Shown here piece after piece: positions 1 through 6,600 of a stretch of 6,775 bases of DNA (position 1 is the stretch's first letter; each line of letters starts with the position of its first letter). Under the pieces are notes generated by a model. The model made no database searches. It saw only the letters and a program-made list of their open reading frames with translations, and had not been told where the DNA came from. This stretch comes from an uncultured Clostridia bacterium (GTDB lineage: Bacteria; Bacillota; Clostridia; UBA1381): positions 1 through 6,775 of the forward strand of contig CAKSPN010000097.1 in assembly GCA_934481375.1 (NCBI GenBank), written 5' to 3'. A program made the position numbers and the translations under genes.

Positions 1-1201
1 TTGCCGAGGCGTTCACCGTGATGCGGAGCGTCCGCTTGTCATAAATCCATGGTCGGCATACGGACTTAACTGCAGTGCGGATAATACGTATAATGAAGCC
101 GTAAAGGCGGCAAAAATGGGATTTGAGATGTTCGTGCTTGATGACGGCTGGTTTGGCAAAACCGTTGAGCCGGGTGTAAGACCGCTCGGCGATTGGTTTG
201 CAAACGAAGAAAAATTCCCCGGCGGACTTGCTCCGTTTGCGGAACGCATAGCAAGTACGGGTCTGAAATTCGGACTTTGGTTTGAGCCTGAAATAATCTC
301 TCCCGACTCGGAGCTTTATAAGGCGCACCCCGACTGGTGTTTAAGCTCACCCGGGAGAATAAGCACGCATATGCATCATCAATTGCATCTTGATATGTCA
401 AAGCCTGAGGTAAGGGAATACCTTATAAGTGCAATATCAAAAATGCTCGATACAACAAAAATCTCTTATATAAAATGGGATTATAACCGTGCAATGATAG
501 AAACGGAAAATCAGCAGAAACAGCACGAAAGTATGCTCGGAACATACGAGGTGCTTGAAACGCTTACATCGAAATATCCGTATGTACTCTTTGAGGGCTG
601 CAGCAGCGGCGGCGGAAGATTTGACCCCGGTATGCTCTACTATATGCCGCAGACATGGACGAGCGACAATCAGTATCATTTAAGCAGAACGAGAATACAG
701 AACGGTCTTTCCATGGTGTATCCCGCAATATCCATGACGGCGCACTCGGGAGAAATTCCGATAGGCTATGACGGATACAATAACGAGCTTAATACGTCCT
801 CGGGCGTGGCAATGAGCGTTAATTTCGGATTTGAAATGGCGCTTGTAAAGCTTAGCGAGGACGAAACAAAACAGTCCGTAAAAGATATAGAAGCATATAA
901 AAAGATACGTAAAACCGTGCAGTTCGGCGATATGTACCGAATTGGAAGTCCGTTTACGGATAATAAGATAGCAATTGAATATACCGATGACGAAAAAGCG
1001 GTATTGTTCGTATATCAGCTTGAAAGTATGAAAAACGGCGAAGAATGGCGTGTAAAGCTTAGCGGTCTGGACGAGAACGGCACTTATGAGTGTGACGGAA
1101 AAACCTATAGCGGCGAGCTTCTGATGAAGCTCGGTATGCGTATAACGCTTGAAAAATACCCCAACTACAGCAGATACTTTATATTTAATAAAGTAAAATA
1201 A
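1..1201 (+). CDS. Alpha-galactosidase, glycoside hydrolase family 36 (5'-truncated)
   Basis: Hydrolyses terminal alpha-1,6-galactosyl residues of raffinose-type oligosaccharides or galactomannan side chains; no signal peptide can be judged because the N-terminus is missing. The frame is open from base 2 (399 codons, TAA at 1199-1201), so the ATG at 116 is internal. Numbering from the codon at base 2, the catalytic barrel shows VLDDGWFG (45-52), the nucleophile Asp160 in YIKWDYNR, the glycine-rich CSSGGGRFD (200-208), and the acid/base Asp222 in TWTSDNQ, followed by a MVYPAISMTAHSG segment. The last roughly 90 residues match the usual C-terminal beta-sandwich. GH36 enzymes of this type are about 720-740 residues, so roughly the N-terminal 45% lies outside the window. 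The segment usually reading NxWEAxYF is here NPWSAYGL, so it belongs to a divergent branch. A strong terminator follows directly. The family call is firm; the exact substrate is inferred. Confidence 0.95.
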   Translation, partial: CRGVHRDAERPLVINPWSAYGLNCSADNTYNEAVKAAKMGFEMFVLDDGWFGKTVEPGVRPLGDWFANEEKFPGGLAPFAERIASTGLKFGLWFEPEIISPDSELYKAHPDWCLSSPGRISTHMHHQLHLDMSKPEVREYLISAISKMLDTTKISYIKWDYNRAMIETENQQKQHESMLGTYEVLETLTSKYPYVLFEGCSSGGGRFDPGMLYYMPQTWTSDNQYHLSRTRIQNGLSMVYPAISMTAHSGEIPIGYDGYNNELNTSSGVAMSVNFGFEMALVKLSEDETKQSVKDIEAYKKIRKTVQFGDMYRIGSPFTDNKIAIEYTDDEKAVLFVYQLESMKNGEEWRVKLSGLDENGTYECDGKTYSGELLMKLGMRITLEKYPNYSRYFIFNKVK

Positions 1202-1204
1202 ATC

Positions 1205-1242
1205 AAAAAACGCATTGGATATTAGTCCAATGCGTTTTTTTT
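1205..1242 (+). terminator. Intrinsic terminator after the alpha-galactosidase gene
   Basis: A perfect 15-bp stem (1205-1219 with 1226-1240) has a six-base loop TATTAG and ends in a run of eight T (1235-1242). Six A's form the foot of the 5' arm, so it could also act on the minus strand, but no minus-strand gene is supported nearby. It starts three bases after the TAA and separates the galactosidase transcript from the next gene. Confidence 0.93.
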
Positions 1243-1292
1243 CAATCCTTTATTCCATTTGCGGTATTTGCCATAGTGTTTGATGTGAAATT

Positions 1293-1312
1293 TTTTATCA
1301 TTATTGATAAAA
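1293..1312. repeat. AT-rich inverted repeat (operator candidate) upstream of tspO
   Basis: TTTTATCA (1293-1300) and its exact reverse complement TGATAAAA (1305-1312) are separated by TTAT. The element lies 8 bases upstream of the TATAAT box at 1321, where the -35 contact would be, so a repressor or activator bound there could control the promoter. The low complexity of the arms means chance is possible. It has no T-tract, so it is not a terminator. Confidence 0.45.
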
Positions 1313-1326
1313 TTCGGATATATAAT
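1298..1326 (+). promoter_or_regulatory. Probable tspO promoter (consensus -10, weak -35)
   Basis: TATAAT at 1321-1326 is a perfect -10 box in the only gap upstream of tspO, after a strong terminator. The hexamer 17 bases upstream (1298-1303, TCATTA) matches TTGACA poorly and overlaps the inverted repeat at 1293-1312, which would fit an activator-dependent or repressible promoter. Transcription would begin near 1333. Confidence 0.5.
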
Positions 1327-1359
1327 TAGTAATGGTGAATAATAAATATATCAGAGTAT

Positions 1360-1365
1360 GGGAGG
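1360..1365 (+). promoter_or_regulatory. Shine-Dalgarno GGGAGG that decides the tspO start
   Basis: GGGAGG ends 10 bases before the in-frame GTG at 1376. It lies inside the reading frame that would begin at ATG 1358 and touches the ATG at 1367, so it cannot serve either of them well. The ATG at 1358 has only a weak purine stretch before it. This favours GTG 1376 as the start. Confidence 0.6.
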
Positions 1366-1375
1366 AATGAAAACT

Positions 1376-1852
1376 GTGTGGAATAAAATCAAACCTTATG
1401 TTATTTCGATTGCGATAGCACTTGCAGTGGGGGGATTGTCCGCAGTGCTGACAAACAGTAAAATGGCAATGTATTCAGAGGTGAATAAACCCGTGTGGTC
1501 GCCGCCGACATGGCTGTTTCCCGTAGTATGGAGCATATTGTTTGTGCTTATGGGCATAGGAGCGGCACTTGTGTGGGTAAATCGTGATAAGGATATTGAA
1601 ACGGCACGTAGCGGATTGTTCGTGTACGGTTTACAGCTTGTTGTAAATTTCTTTTGGAGTATTATATTTTTTAATATGCAGGCATATTTTTTTGCGCTTG
1701 TGTGGCTGATATTGCTGTTGGCGCTTATAGTGGTTATGATTTTCAAATTTAAAAAAATAAATACCGCCGCCGCATTAATGCAGATACCATATGTGGTATG
1801 GGTGGCGTTTGCCGGTGTGTTGACGGCTATGGTGTATCTGATGAATAGATAA
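1376..1852 (+). CDS. tspO: TspO/MBR family membrane protein
   Basis: Small integral membrane protein of the tryptophan-rich sensory protein / peripheral benzodiazepine receptor family. Members bind porphyrins and related ligands and are linked to stress and tetrapyrrole handling; the role in Clostridia is unclear. From GTG 1376 it is 158 residues, normal for the family (164 from ATG 1358). Five membrane segments lie near residues 7-25, 46-66, 80-100, 103-124 and 131-155. Family signatures are NKPVWSPPTWLFPVVW (37-52), YGLQLVVNFFWSIIFF (84-99) and PYVVWVAFAG (138-147). The asparagine usually found after the last Leu of that final motif is Thr150 here. Start choice: GGGAGG is correctly spaced for GTG 1376, and the protein then begins MWNKIKPYVIS, a normal family N-terminus. 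It is a single-gene unit with its own promoter and terminator. Confidence 0.93.
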   Translation: MWNKIKPYVISIAIALAVGGLSAVLTNSKMAMYSEVNKPVWSPPTWLFPVVWSILFVLMGIGAALVWVNRDKDIETARSGLFVYGLQLVVNFFWSIIFFNMQAYFFALVWLILLLALIVVMIFKFKKINTAAALMQIPYVVWVAFAGVLTAMVYLMNR

Positions 1853-1853
1853 T

Positions 1854-1893
1854 AAAAAGAACTGTATGAAAATGATTTCATACAGTTTTTTTT
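1854..1893 (+). terminator. Intrinsic terminator after tspO
   Basis: An 11-bp perfect stem (1861-1871 with 1876-1886) has an ATGA loop and is followed by T's to 1893; the A-rich 1854-1860 can extend the pairing. It begins almost at the tspO stop codon and insulates the sporulation genes from tspO transcription. Confidence 0.9.
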
Positions 1894-1917
1894 GTATGCC
1901 TGCAATTTGCCGGTAGT

Positions 1918-1938
1918 GGATGATACCATCATCGTCCC
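1918..1938. repeat. Palindromic element, upstream copy, before spoVAD
   Basis: Arms GGATGAT (1918-1924) and ATCGTCC (1931-1937) pair with one T-G wobble. Eleven bases of it, ATCATCGTCCC (1928-1938), recur exactly as the reverse complement at 3405-3415, and over 21 positions the two elements agree at 18. No T-tract follows, so it is not a terminator here. It could be a protein site near the spoVAD promoter, a dispersed small palindrome, or chance. Confidence 0.45.
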
Positions 1939-2022
1939 GAAACAAAAACAATTTTTACGGCTTTTTCGTATATTTTTTTAAAAACAAAGAAAACTAAGAA
2001 AAAAACGGAAAGGACAACGAAC

Positions 2023-3036
2023 ATGAATCAAAGATTGGGAAATCAGACCGTTACATTCGGCAAACCGCCCGTAATTTACGAAACGGCGTCAACAGCCGGC
2101 GTGAAAGAGGGTGAGGGACCGCTTGCCGAAAGCTTTGACACTGTACTTACGGACGATACTCTCGGGGAGGCGTCATGGGAAAAATCCGAGAGTACGCTCC
2201 AGCGTGAAACAGCGCTTACGGCGCTTAAAAAGGCGGAGCTTTCGCCGTCCGATATTAATTACGTTCTTGCCGGGGATTTGCTTAATCAGTGCGTGGGTGC
2301 ACATTACGGTATGCGTGAGATGGAAATCCCGTTCCTCGGACTGTACGGCGCCTGCTCGACAATGGCAGAGAGTATGTCCATAGGCGCAATGCTCATAAGC
2401 GGCGGATACGCTGATTATACAATGTGCGTTACGTCAAGCCATTTTTGCAGTTCGGAAAAACAGTTCAGAAATCCGCTCGAATACGGCGGACAGCGCACAC
2501 CTTCCGCACAGTGGACGGTCACGGGCGCAGGCTGTGCAATTCTTTCAAAGAGCGGACAAGGCCCCGTTATAACTCACGTAACAACGGGAAAGATTGTCGA
2601 TAAAGGGATAAGCGATATAAGCAATATGGGTGCGGCAATGGCTCCGGCGGCGATAGATACGCTTACGGCGCATTTTAAGGATACGGGTTTTTCGCCGAAT
2701 GATTATGATTTAATTCTGACGGGTGATTTGGGCGTTATCGGGTCGGATATACTGGAGGAATTAATGCTTGAAGAAGGCTACGATATACGTGAAAATCATA
2801 AAGATTGCGGAAAAATGATTTTCGATATAGAAAAACAGGACGTTCACGCCGGGGGAAGCGGCTGCGGCTGCTGCGGCAGTGTGTTCTGCGGACATATAAT
2901 GAAAGAACTGCGTGCGGGAAAATATGAGCGGATACTCCTTATGGCAACGGGTGCGCTTATGAATCCGATGACGGTCGAGCAGGGTGAAACAATCCCCGGA
3001 ATTGCGCACGCACTTACGATTGCAATGAAAGGATAA
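2023..3036 (+). CDS. spoVAD: Stage V sporulation protein AD
   Basis: SpoVAD is the dipicolinate-binding, thiolase-fold subunit of the SpoVA system, which moves Ca-dipicolinate into the forespore during sporulation and lets it out at germination; it acts at the spore inner membrane. The 337 residues match the Bacillus subtilis protein in length. Visible landmarks are FGKPPVIYETAS near the start, LYGACSTMAESM with Cys111 at the position of a thiolase nucleophile, SSHFCSSEKQFRNPLEYGGQ (138-157), the glycine-rich WTVTGAGCA (164-172), LTGDLGVIGSDIL (232-244) and HAGGSGCGCCGSVFCG (275-290). No membrane segment is seen. AAAGGA at 2009-2014 lies eight bases before the ATG. The next gene follows after seven bases. 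Forespore (sigma-G) expression is expected from the family, but no convincing sigma-G site could be read upstream. spoVAC, normally directly upstream, is absent. Confidence 0.97.
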   Translation: MNQRLGNQTVTFGKPPVIYETASTAGVKEGEGPLAESFDTVLTDDTLGEASWEKSESTLQRETALTALKKAELSPSDINYVLAGDLLNQCVGAHYGMREMEIPFLGLYGACSTMAESMSIGAMLISGGYADYTMCVTSSHFCSSEKQFRNPLEYGGQRTPSAQWTVTGAGCAILSKSGQGPVITHVTTGKIVDKGISDISNMGAAMAPAAIDTLTAHFKDTGFSPNDYDLILTGDLGVIGSDILEELMLEEGYDIRENHKDCGKMIFDIEKQDVHAGGSGCGCCGSVFCGHIMKELRAGKYERILLMATGALMNPMTVEQGETIPGIAHALTIAMKG

Positions 3037-3043
3037 CGGAATT

Positions 3044-3400
3044 ATGGATTATTTAAAGGCGTTTGTGATAGGCGGACTGATATGTGTTATAGGTCAGATT
3101 TTGATAGATAAAACAAAGCTTACGCCTGCAAGGATATTAGTTACGTTCGTTGTTGCAGGAGTGTTTTTACAGCTGATACGTGTGTACGAACCGCTTGTAA
3201 AGTTTGCCGGAGCGGGCGCAACGGTACCGCTTACGGGATTTGGGTATAATCTTTGCAAGGGCGTTTATAAAGCGGTGTCGGAGCAGGGTGTGCTCGGAAT
3301 ATTTACGGGCGGACTCACAGCCGCCGCAGGCGGAATTTCTGCGGCGATAGTGTTCGGTTTTCTCGTGGCGGTTATTTTCCGCTCAAAATCAAAAAAATAA
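3044..3400 (+). CDS. spoVAE: Stage V sporulation protein AE (SpoVAEb type)
   Basis: Integral membrane partner of SpoVAD in the dipicolinate channel of the spore inner membrane, from the SpoVAC/SpoVAEb family. The 118 residues have hydrophobic segments near 5-21, 30-47 and 83-113, with the family motif GAGATVPLTGFGYNLCKGV (56-74) between the second and third and the TKLTPARILV loop near 24-33. The length and lack of the charged SpoVAC N-terminal extension favour SpoVAEb over SpoVAC. The ATG is seven bases after the spoVAD stop. Its ribosome-binding site AAAGGA (3028-3033) sits in the last codons of spoVAD, so translation is probably coupled. A hairpin begins five bases after its stop codon. 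Confidence 0.96.
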   Translation: MDYLKAFVIGGLICVIGQILIDKTKLTPARILVTFVVAGVFLQLIRVYEPLVKFAGAGATVPLTGFGYNLCKGVYKAVSEQGVLGIFTGGLTAAAGGISAAIVFGFLVAVIFRSKSKK

Positions 3401-3404
3401 GATT

Positions 3405-3428
3405 GGGACGATGATTGCATCGTCCTTT
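3405..3428 (+). terminator. Weak terminator-like hairpin after spoVAE; downstream copy of the palindrome
   Basis: GGACGATG (3406-3413) pairs perfectly with CATCGTCC (3418-3425) over an ATTG loop and is followed by TTTGTGTTT, a broken T-tract. It probably ends the spoVAD-spoVAE transcript, though less efficiently than the two terminators upstream. It is the inverted near-copy of the element at 1918-1938. Confidence 0.6.
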
Positions 3429-3476
3429 GTGTTTGGCATAAAAAATTAATAATCATAAATCGCTTGGCAAAAACTG

Positions 3477-3505
3477 TTTACAAATTAAAATTTATATGAT
3501 ATATT
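3477..3505 (+). promoter_or_regulatory. Housekeeping promoter for the leader RNA and LRR gene
   Basis: TTTACA (3477-3482) matches the -35 consensus at five of six bases, the spacer is 17 bases, and TATATT (3500-3505) is preceded by TG at 3497-3498, giving an extended -10. Transcription should start near 3511-3512, leaving about a 180-base untranslated leader before the ATG at 3691. No second promoter is apparent between the leader terminator and the gene. Confidence 0.75.
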
Positions 3506-3510
3506 GTTTA

Positions 3511-3605
3511 TGTTGCACATTCCGAATATTGTTGAGATTTACATTAGGTAAAAGCGTAAGCTTTGATTGTCATATCCAATAATAAACAGGAATGAATGTG
3601 TAGCA
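3511..3605 (+). ncRNA. Structured leader RNA, aptamer-like domain of unknown class
   Basis: Bases 3511-3521 (TGTTGCACATT) can pair with 3595-3605 (AATGTGTAGCA) over 11 bp, two of them G-U, closing a domain that starts at the predicted transcription start. Inside, CC 3522-3523 can pair with GG 3589-3590, TATTG 3527-3531 with CAATA 3577-3581, TTTAC 3538-3542 with GTAAA 3548-3552, and AAAGC 3551-3555 with GCTTT 3560-3564 over a GTAA tetraloop; the last two share two bases, so they adjust or alternate. A terminator follows within 30 bases. This is the layout of a cis-regulatory RNA. The core does not resemble c-di-GMP-I or -II, T-box, SAM-I, TPP, purine, preQ1 or fluoride elements as I know them. 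It could instead be an independent small RNA of about 150 bases. Confidence 0.5.
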
Positions 3606-3615
3606 GCAAAAAAAT

Positions 3616-3647
3616 CGAAGCTGTGCGTTTTTCGGTGTGCGGCTTCG
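3616..3647 (+). promoter_or_regulatory. Candidate antiterminator stem in the leader
   Basis: Bases 3616-3627 (CGAAGCTGTGCG) can pair with 3636-3647 (TGTGCGGCTTCG) over 12 bp, including four G-U pairs, with an eight-base loop. The 3' strand includes nearly all of the 5' arm of the terminator at 3634-3657, so both cannot form. In addition GCAGC at 3603-3607, partly inside the closing stem of the upstream domain, can pair with 3620-3624, giving a possible link from domain folding to terminator choice. Confidence 0.4.
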
Positions 3648-3662
3648 GCTGCACACTTTTTT
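3634..3662 (+). terminator. Intrinsic terminator inside the leader of the LRR gene (attenuator)
   Basis: GTGTGCGGC (3635-3643) pairs with GCTGCACAC (3648-3656), nine bp with one G-U, closed by a C(TTCG)G tetraloop, and is followed by six T's (3657-3662). It lies downstream of the promoter at 3477-3505 and 28 bases before the start codon, so the gene must be transcribed through it. Confidence 0.85.
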
Positions 3663-3690
3663 ATTTATAATAAGGGGGAATATAGGGAAA

Positions 3691-6600
3691 ATGAAAAAAA
3701 GAGGACTAAGTTTGCTTTTGGCACTGTGTATGCTTTTGAGTGTGTTTTCTGCACTTCCGATTACCGTATCGGCGGCATCAAGCGGACAATGCGGCGATAA
3801 TGTGTATTGGACGCTTGATGATGGCGGCACACTAACAATAAGCGGTACAGGCGATATGTGGGATTATACATATGGTGAAGCTCCATGGCAATATATTAGT
3901 ACGATTAAGAATGTCAGTGTGAAATGTGGAGTTACAAAAATTGGAAACTTTGCATTTTGTGGACAAGATGAACTTACCCAAATATCAATATCGAACAGTG
4001 TGACAAGTATAGGAGATGGCGCATTTGCGAATTTATATAAGCTCATAAATATAAATATACCTGATGGCGTGATGAGTATAGGAAATAATACATTTTCCAG
4101 TTGCTATAGCCTTGAAAGTATAAGAATACCTGACAGTGTGACTAATATAGGCTTTGGGGCGTTTGTCGGTTGCAGTAGCCTTATAACTATAAAGATCCCA
4201 AAAGGCATTGATACGATTAAATATAATACATTTGCGGAATGCGGTCTTAGAAATATTGACATTCCCAGAAATGTTATTAGTATTGAACAGCAGGCATTTA
4301 TAAATTGTAAAAATCTTGTAAATGTAAATATTGAAAATGGAGTTACCAATATTAATTCTCATGTGTTTTATGGGTGCAACAAACTTAGAAACATTACAAT
4401 TCCGGGTAGTATTAAAGAAATTGGCTATGCGGCTTTTAGCGAATGCAACAGTCTTACAGATGTTAATATATTAAATGGCGTTGAGTATATTGGATTTGGT
4501 GCATTTGCTAACTGTACTGATTTGGAAAGTGTGTTTTTTCCTGTTAGCTTAACCAATATTGCCTATAATGCATTTGTTAATTGTAATAAGTTAAAAGATA
4601 TATATTATAGCGGAAGCATCAAAGAATATAGAATTACTATAGAAGGAGGTAATTCGCCTTTAGAAAATGCTACTATTCATTATAACAGCACTGCATATTC
4701 ACAGAGTACATCTTTGGGAGCGCCGGTTATTAAGTCAGCTTCAATTACATACAAAGATAATACATATGATTTGTTTTCACAACCTATAAGCATAAAACAA
4801 GACAGCAATATAGAAATCAGTATTACTCCCACTGTAGACTTTAGCGGTAACAGCAATGTAAAAATTTATTTAACACAAGGTGCTGTTCAAGCGGCGGAGG
4901 TTAAAAACGGTGTGCCAAATGCAGTACAGCCGGGAAATCTTTTCTCCGATGGAGATATTTACTTACTGGCAGTAGATACTGATACCGGAAATTCAACAGC
5001 GTTAAAAACAAAGCTTAACGTATCAAAAACAAAAAGCGGTGAACTGTTTCCCGACAGCGGGGCTGACGGACTTAACTTTACACTCGGAAAAAAGGTTGGA
5101 TTTACAATACCCGATTCGGTTGCAATATTCGGCGGAACGGAAATAAGCTGGGATTTCGGATTTATTCCGATTTCAGTGGAGTATGATAAAGAGGATAACA
5201 ATAAAATAAACATTGTATTTGGTGCCAATATCGCAAGTGAGGGAGAAAAAGACAAGGACGGAAAAGTAACAACAAAATATTTTAAGGATTTTAATTTTAA
5301 AGAATACAAAAAGAATATAAAAAAATATAAAGAAGATATAAAAAAGGCTTCAAAAAAGCAAAAAAGAACACTTAAGCAAATCAAAAATGATTATAAAATG
5401 ACAAAAGACAAAAAATTCAGCTTGTTTGGCGATAAGATTTTCGGCGGCGGAAAGGGAAGCATAGACCCGACGATTGATGTTGCCGGCTATGCGGAAATGA
5501 AAGTTATTGACGGAGAATTGAAGTTTACCGAGGGTCAGTTTTGCGTTGAGGCAGAGATTATGTTCAATTATCAGGGACAGATCTTTATATGGGTTGTACC
5601 ATGTTATTACGAAGTCGGCGTAGGTATCGGTGCAAGTTTAGAAGGTGATGTTATAAAAATAGATCCCAATAAGTTTATGCCGGAGTTTGACGCATATATT
5701 ACGGCAAAGGTTAAAGCAAAGCTCGGCGCAGGTATCGGAGTTGCCAAAGCCGCAACTTTTGGAGCATCGGGTGAAGGCTCACTCAATTTACAACAAGCTC
5801 TTAATAAGGATTATCTGAAGTCATGGTGTGAGGGCGAGGCATCTTTTGAAATCAAGATTTTGGGAAAAACAGTCGCAAAACAGACTTTTGCCAAGGGCGA
5901 TTTCCTCATTTACGAAACCGGCAGTAGTGAAGGACTGATTAAGGATAATGCAGTCAGCATACAAAAAGTAAATAAAAATAATATGCTAAACAGTGTAAAC
6001 CTTTCCGAAACATACCCAAATGAATCACGCTCATATGCCGAAAATCCGACCGTATGGCAGCCGCAACGACCTGCAATGCTGAGAAGTGCGGCGATTGATT
6101 ACTCGAACAAGGAACTGAAAAAGCTTGCGGCAAACGTATACACCGAAACGAAACCGATGATTTGCAATCTCAACGGAACAAAGGTTATGGTTATGCAGTG
6201 GGACAGCGCACAGCGTGCGGATATTGACAGAACAATGCTTGTGTATTCCGTTTATGATGAAGATACCGGCTCATGGTCGGAGCCTGCGGCGGTTGATGAT
6301 GACGGAACGGCGGATTTTTATCCGTGCTTTAAGGACGGCTATCTTGTATGGCAAAATTCAAAAACATTGCTTTCGGACGATATGACGCTTGAGGACATAG
6401 CAAAAACGGGCGAGATTTGCATATCAAAATGGAACGGCAACGGCTTTGACAAAACGGAAGTTCTGACGGATAACGAAGCGCTTGATACACTGCCGACTGT
6501 ATGTGCAAACGGAGATACCGTAAATGCGGCGTGGATAACCAACAGCAATAACGATATTTTAGGTATAACGGGAAGAAACACAATTATGCAGAAAACCTGT

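Noticed and set aside
1..115. A frameshift at the start of the galactosidase, because a long methionine-initiated frame begins only at 116.
   Set aside because: The same frame is open to base 2 and reads RDAERPLVINPW, which fits the GH36 family before the barrel, so the gene simply enters from the left edge.
1396..1932. A 178-codon open frame on the minus strand opposite tspO.
   Set aside because: It lies almost wholly antisense to a clear TspO gene, runs through the tspO terminator, has low-complexity Thr/Asn/Ala content and matches no family I know.
1894..2022. A sigma-G or sigma-F promoter for spoVAD.
   Set aside because: CGTATAT at 1967-1973 and GTATG at 1894-1898 were considered, but neither has a partner box at proper spacing with an acceptable match. 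A promoter must exist, but I cannot place it.
3511..3690. A known riboswitch (c-di-GMP-I/II, T-box, preQ1, SAM, TPP, fluoride) before the LRR gene.
   Set aside because: None of the conserved core strings of these classes could be found; for example no T-box TGGNACC sequence and no c-di-GMP-I core.
3567..3800. A 77-codon + strand frame across the leader and the start of the LRR gene.
   Set aside because: It runs through the terminator hairpin and overlaps the signal-peptide region out of frame; no family motif or good ribosome-binding site.
3931..4617. CRISPR array or satellite, because of regular 69-base periodicity.
   Set aside because: The period is protein-level: DNA units are diverged, there are no identical repeats or spacers, and the translation is a standard LRR_5 series.
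4959..5384. A 141-codon minus-strand frame within the LRR gene.
   Set aside because: It is very rich in Phe, Ser and Leu, as expected from reading the complement of Lys- and Glu-rich codons, and is antisense to an uninterrupted gene.
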